Below are positions 15,533 to 16,608 of a stretch of DNA of 16,608 bases, one piece after another. The stretch is from 62-47 sp039808365 (GTDB lineage Bacteria > Pseudomonadota > Alphaproteobacteria > Rhizobiales > Xanthobacteraceae), in contig JBDHSX010000077.1 of NCBI GenBank assembly GCA_039808365.1, positions 1-16,608 of the forward strand, given 5' to 3'. Under the pieces are notes generated by a model. It made no database searches, was not told where the DNA came from, and was given only the letters and a program-made list of their open reading frames with translations. Made by a program: the position numbers and the translations under genes. The first letter of the stretch is position 1. Each line of letters starts with the position of its first letter.

Positions 15533-16258
15533 ATGGCGCGTGTTGCATTGGTGACCGGTGGGACGAGAGGAATTGGCGCGGCGATCAGCAAGGCGCTGAA
15601 GGCGGCCGGATACAAGGTGGCCGCGAGCTATGCCGGAAACGATGCGGCGGCGGAGAAGTTCAAGGCGGAGACCGGCATCCCGGTCTACAAGTGGGACGTC
15701 AGTTCGTTCGATGCCTGCGGCGAGGGCATCAAGAAAGTCGAGGCCGATCTCGGCCCGGTCGATATCCTCGTCAACAACGCCGGCATCACCAAGGACGGCG
15801 CGTTCCACAAGATGACGCTCGAACAGTGGAGCGCCGTCATCAACACCAACCTCGGCTCGCTGTTCAACATGACGCGGCCGGTGATCGAGGGCATGCGGGC
15901 CCGCAAGTTCGGCCGCATCATCAACATTTCGTCGATCAACGGCCAGAAGGGCCAGTTCGGCCAGGTCAATTATTCCGCGGCCAAGGCCGGCGACATCGGT
16001 TTCACCAAGGCGCTCGCGCTGGAGAACGCCAAGGGCGGCATCACCGTCAACGCGATCTGTCCGGGTTACATCAACACCGAGATGGTGCAGGCGGTGCCGA
16101 AGGATGTTCTCGACAAAGCCATCATTCCGCTGATCCCGGTAAGCCGCCTCGGCGAGCCCGAGGAGATCGCCCGCGCCGTGGTCTTCCTCGCCTCCGACGA
16201 CGCCGGCTTCATCACCGGCTCGACGCTGTCGATCAACGGCGGCCAGTACATGGTCTGA
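15533..16258 (+). CDS. phaB: Acetoacetyl-CoA reductase PhaB
   Basis: A 241-residue short-chain dehydrogenase/reductase that reduces acetoacetyl-CoA to (R)-3-hydroxybutyryl-CoA with NADPH, the second step of PHB synthesis. The Rossmann glycine motif TGGTRGIG is at 8-15, NNAG at 81-84 and the active-site tetrad N106, S134, Y147 and K151. The stretches GQFGQVNYSAAKAG (141-153 region) and NAICPGYINTEMV are typical of PhaB. The sequence is much closer to PhaB than to FabG by its KDGAFHKM and INTNLGSLFNMT regions, but a FabG-like role cannot be excluded from sequence alone. GAGGAGG (15521-15527) lies 5 bases before the ATG, a very strong ribosome binding site. Expression must come from read-through of the upstream terminator or from a promoter in the 64-bp gap, where none is clear. 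Confidence 0.95.
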   Translation: MARVALVTGGTRGIGAAISKALKAAGYKVAASYAGNDAAAEKFKAETGIPVYKWDVSSFDACGEGIKKVEADLGPVDILVNNAGITKDGAFHKMTLEQWSAVINTNLGSLFNMTRPVIEGMRARKFGRIINISSINGQKGQFGQVNYSAAKAGDIGFTKALALENAKGGITVNAICPGYINTEMVQAVPKDVLDKAIIPLIPVSRLGEPEEIARAVVFLASDDAGFITGSTLSINGGQYMV

Positions 16259-16313
16259 GTCGAAGCGGCGTCGTTGCGACATTCGATCGCGGCGAAGCCA
16301 TGCGTCTCCGTTT

Positions 16314-16333
16314 CCTCCCCGCGCGCGGGGAGG
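16314..16333. repeat. 20-bp perfect GC-rich palindrome after phaB
   Basis: CCTCCCCGCGCGCGGGGAGG is its own reverse complement, about 55 bp after the phaB stop. No T-tract follows on either strand. Its style resembles the short CTCCCC/GGGGAG palindromes scattered in bradyrhizobial genomes (from memory). It may protect the 3' end of the phaB transcript. Confidence 0.5.
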
Positions 16334-16337
16334 GGGC

Positions 16338-16371
16338 TGGAGCATGGTTGCCCCGAAGTTGAAATGCTCCA
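16338..16371. repeat. Inverted repeat TGGAGCAT/ATGCTCCA
   Basis: Perfect 8-bp arms at 16338-16345 and 16364-16371 surround 18 bases, immediately after the 20-bp palindrome. The right arm contains the possible start codon of the small ORF at 16364. Function unknown. Confidence 0.4.
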
Positions 16372-16525
16372 TCGTCGCCCTTCGAAGCTCGCGGCTTCGC
16401 GTTGCGGCTGCCGGCGAGCCTGGGCGGTCGGTATCGTCGGGGCTGTCGGGCTGGCCGGATCGGCGCTGCTGATCGCTGGCGGCGGCCTCATCGCGGCGAA
16501 GGACATGTTTCGCATGCGGCGCTGA
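16364..16525 (+). CDS. Doubtful small single-membrane-span protein
   Basis: About 53 residues. The first 18 are basic and cysteine-containing (MLHRRPSKLAASRCGCRR). Then comes one hydrophobic span (about 19-46, beginning AWAVGIVGAVG), and the protein ends KDMFRMRR, giving a plausible small inner-membrane protein. Against it, the ATG at 16364 has no good Shine-Dalgarno and lies in an inverted repeat, and the frame is open upstream to 16274 without a convincing start. It fills the space between phaB and the convergent thioesterase-like gene. Not recognised; could be chance in GC-rich DNA. Confidence 0.25.
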   Translation: MLHRRPSKLAASRCGCRRAWAVGIVGAVGLAGSALLIAGGGLIAAKDMFRMRR

Positions 16526-16532
16526 GGGCGCG

Positions 16533-16608
16533 TTATGGTCCGGTCTTGCGGGGAATGATGCGGAGCTCGGCGCGGGCGCTGGCGACGATCTGCCCGTCGG
16601 GATCGGTG
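16533..16608 (-). CDS. C-terminal end of a probable acyl-CoA thioesterase (5' end outside window)
   Basis: On the minus strand, 24 codons run from the window edge to TAA at 16535-16533. The peptide begins TDPDGQIVASARAELRIIPR and ends KTGP, which reads like the last strand of hot-dog-fold (4HBT-type) thioesterases in this bacterial group. The call rests on a very short piece. The gene is convergent with phaB. Confidence 0.4.
   Translation of the reverse strand, partial: TDPDGQIVASARAELRIIPRKTGP

Overview
The window is high-GC chromosomal DNA from an alphaproteobacterium, most likely of the Bradyrhizobium / Rhodopseudomonas group (Nitrobacteraceae/Bradyrhizobiaceae). The evidence is the gene content and protein style: a chorismate mutase-hisC-tyrC cluster, a RegS/RegR-type redox two-component pair, MmcB, a phaR gene divergent from phaA-phaB, and a dispersed palindromic repeat of a kind I recognise from these genera. 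No IS element, prophage, CRISPR array, tRNA or rRNA was recognised.

Layout. Positions 1-2602 (+): the 3' part of a chorismate mutase, then hisC and tyrC, a tight aromatic amino acid operon in which the hisC and tyrC stop/start codons overlap. 2678-3163 (+): a Prx5-type peroxiredoxin. 3378-4463 (+): a secreted OmpA-domain protein whose ribosome binding site lies in a hairpin. 4567-5904 (-): intracellular PHB depolymerase PhaZ, with a promoter carrying two TGC-N3-GCA dyads. 6178-8200 (+): redox sensor kinase RegS and response regulator RegR. 8343-8831 (-): MmcB-type DNA repair nuclease-like protein. 8950-9630 (+): metallo-beta-lactamase-fold hydrolase. 9631-9998: non-coding, partly AT-rich, with a 26-bp palindrome. 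9999-10754 (+): YgjP-type M48 metallopeptidase. 10806-13091 (-): bifunctional class A penicillin-binding protein. 13177-13785 (-): PHB regulator PhaR. 13786-14225: 440-bp divergent regulatory region with overlapping palindromes. 14226-15404 (+) phaA and 15533-16258 (+) phaB, separated by a strong intrinsic terminator. 16259-16532: palindromes and a doubtful small membrane ORF. 16533-end (-): tail of a probable acyl-CoA thioesterase.

How the parts fit. The main theme is polyhydroxybutyrate: the two enzymes that make the monomer (PhaA, PhaB), the regulator (PhaR) and the granule depolymerase (PhaZ) are all here, while the synthase phaC is not. TGC/GCA dyads, the type of sequence described for PhaR operators, occur at the phaZ promoter and repeatedly between phaR and phaA, so the three transcription units may form a local PhaR regulon. 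RegS/RegR lies between the two PHB regions and could tie carbon storage to redox state, but that is inference.

The most interesting material is in the non-coding DNA: the phaZ operator pair, the nested palindromes upstream of phaA, the phaA/phaB terminator, the orphan AT-rich palindrome at 9779-9804 and the hairpin over the OmpA ribosome binding site. I did not find a convincing, wholly new multi-gene system.
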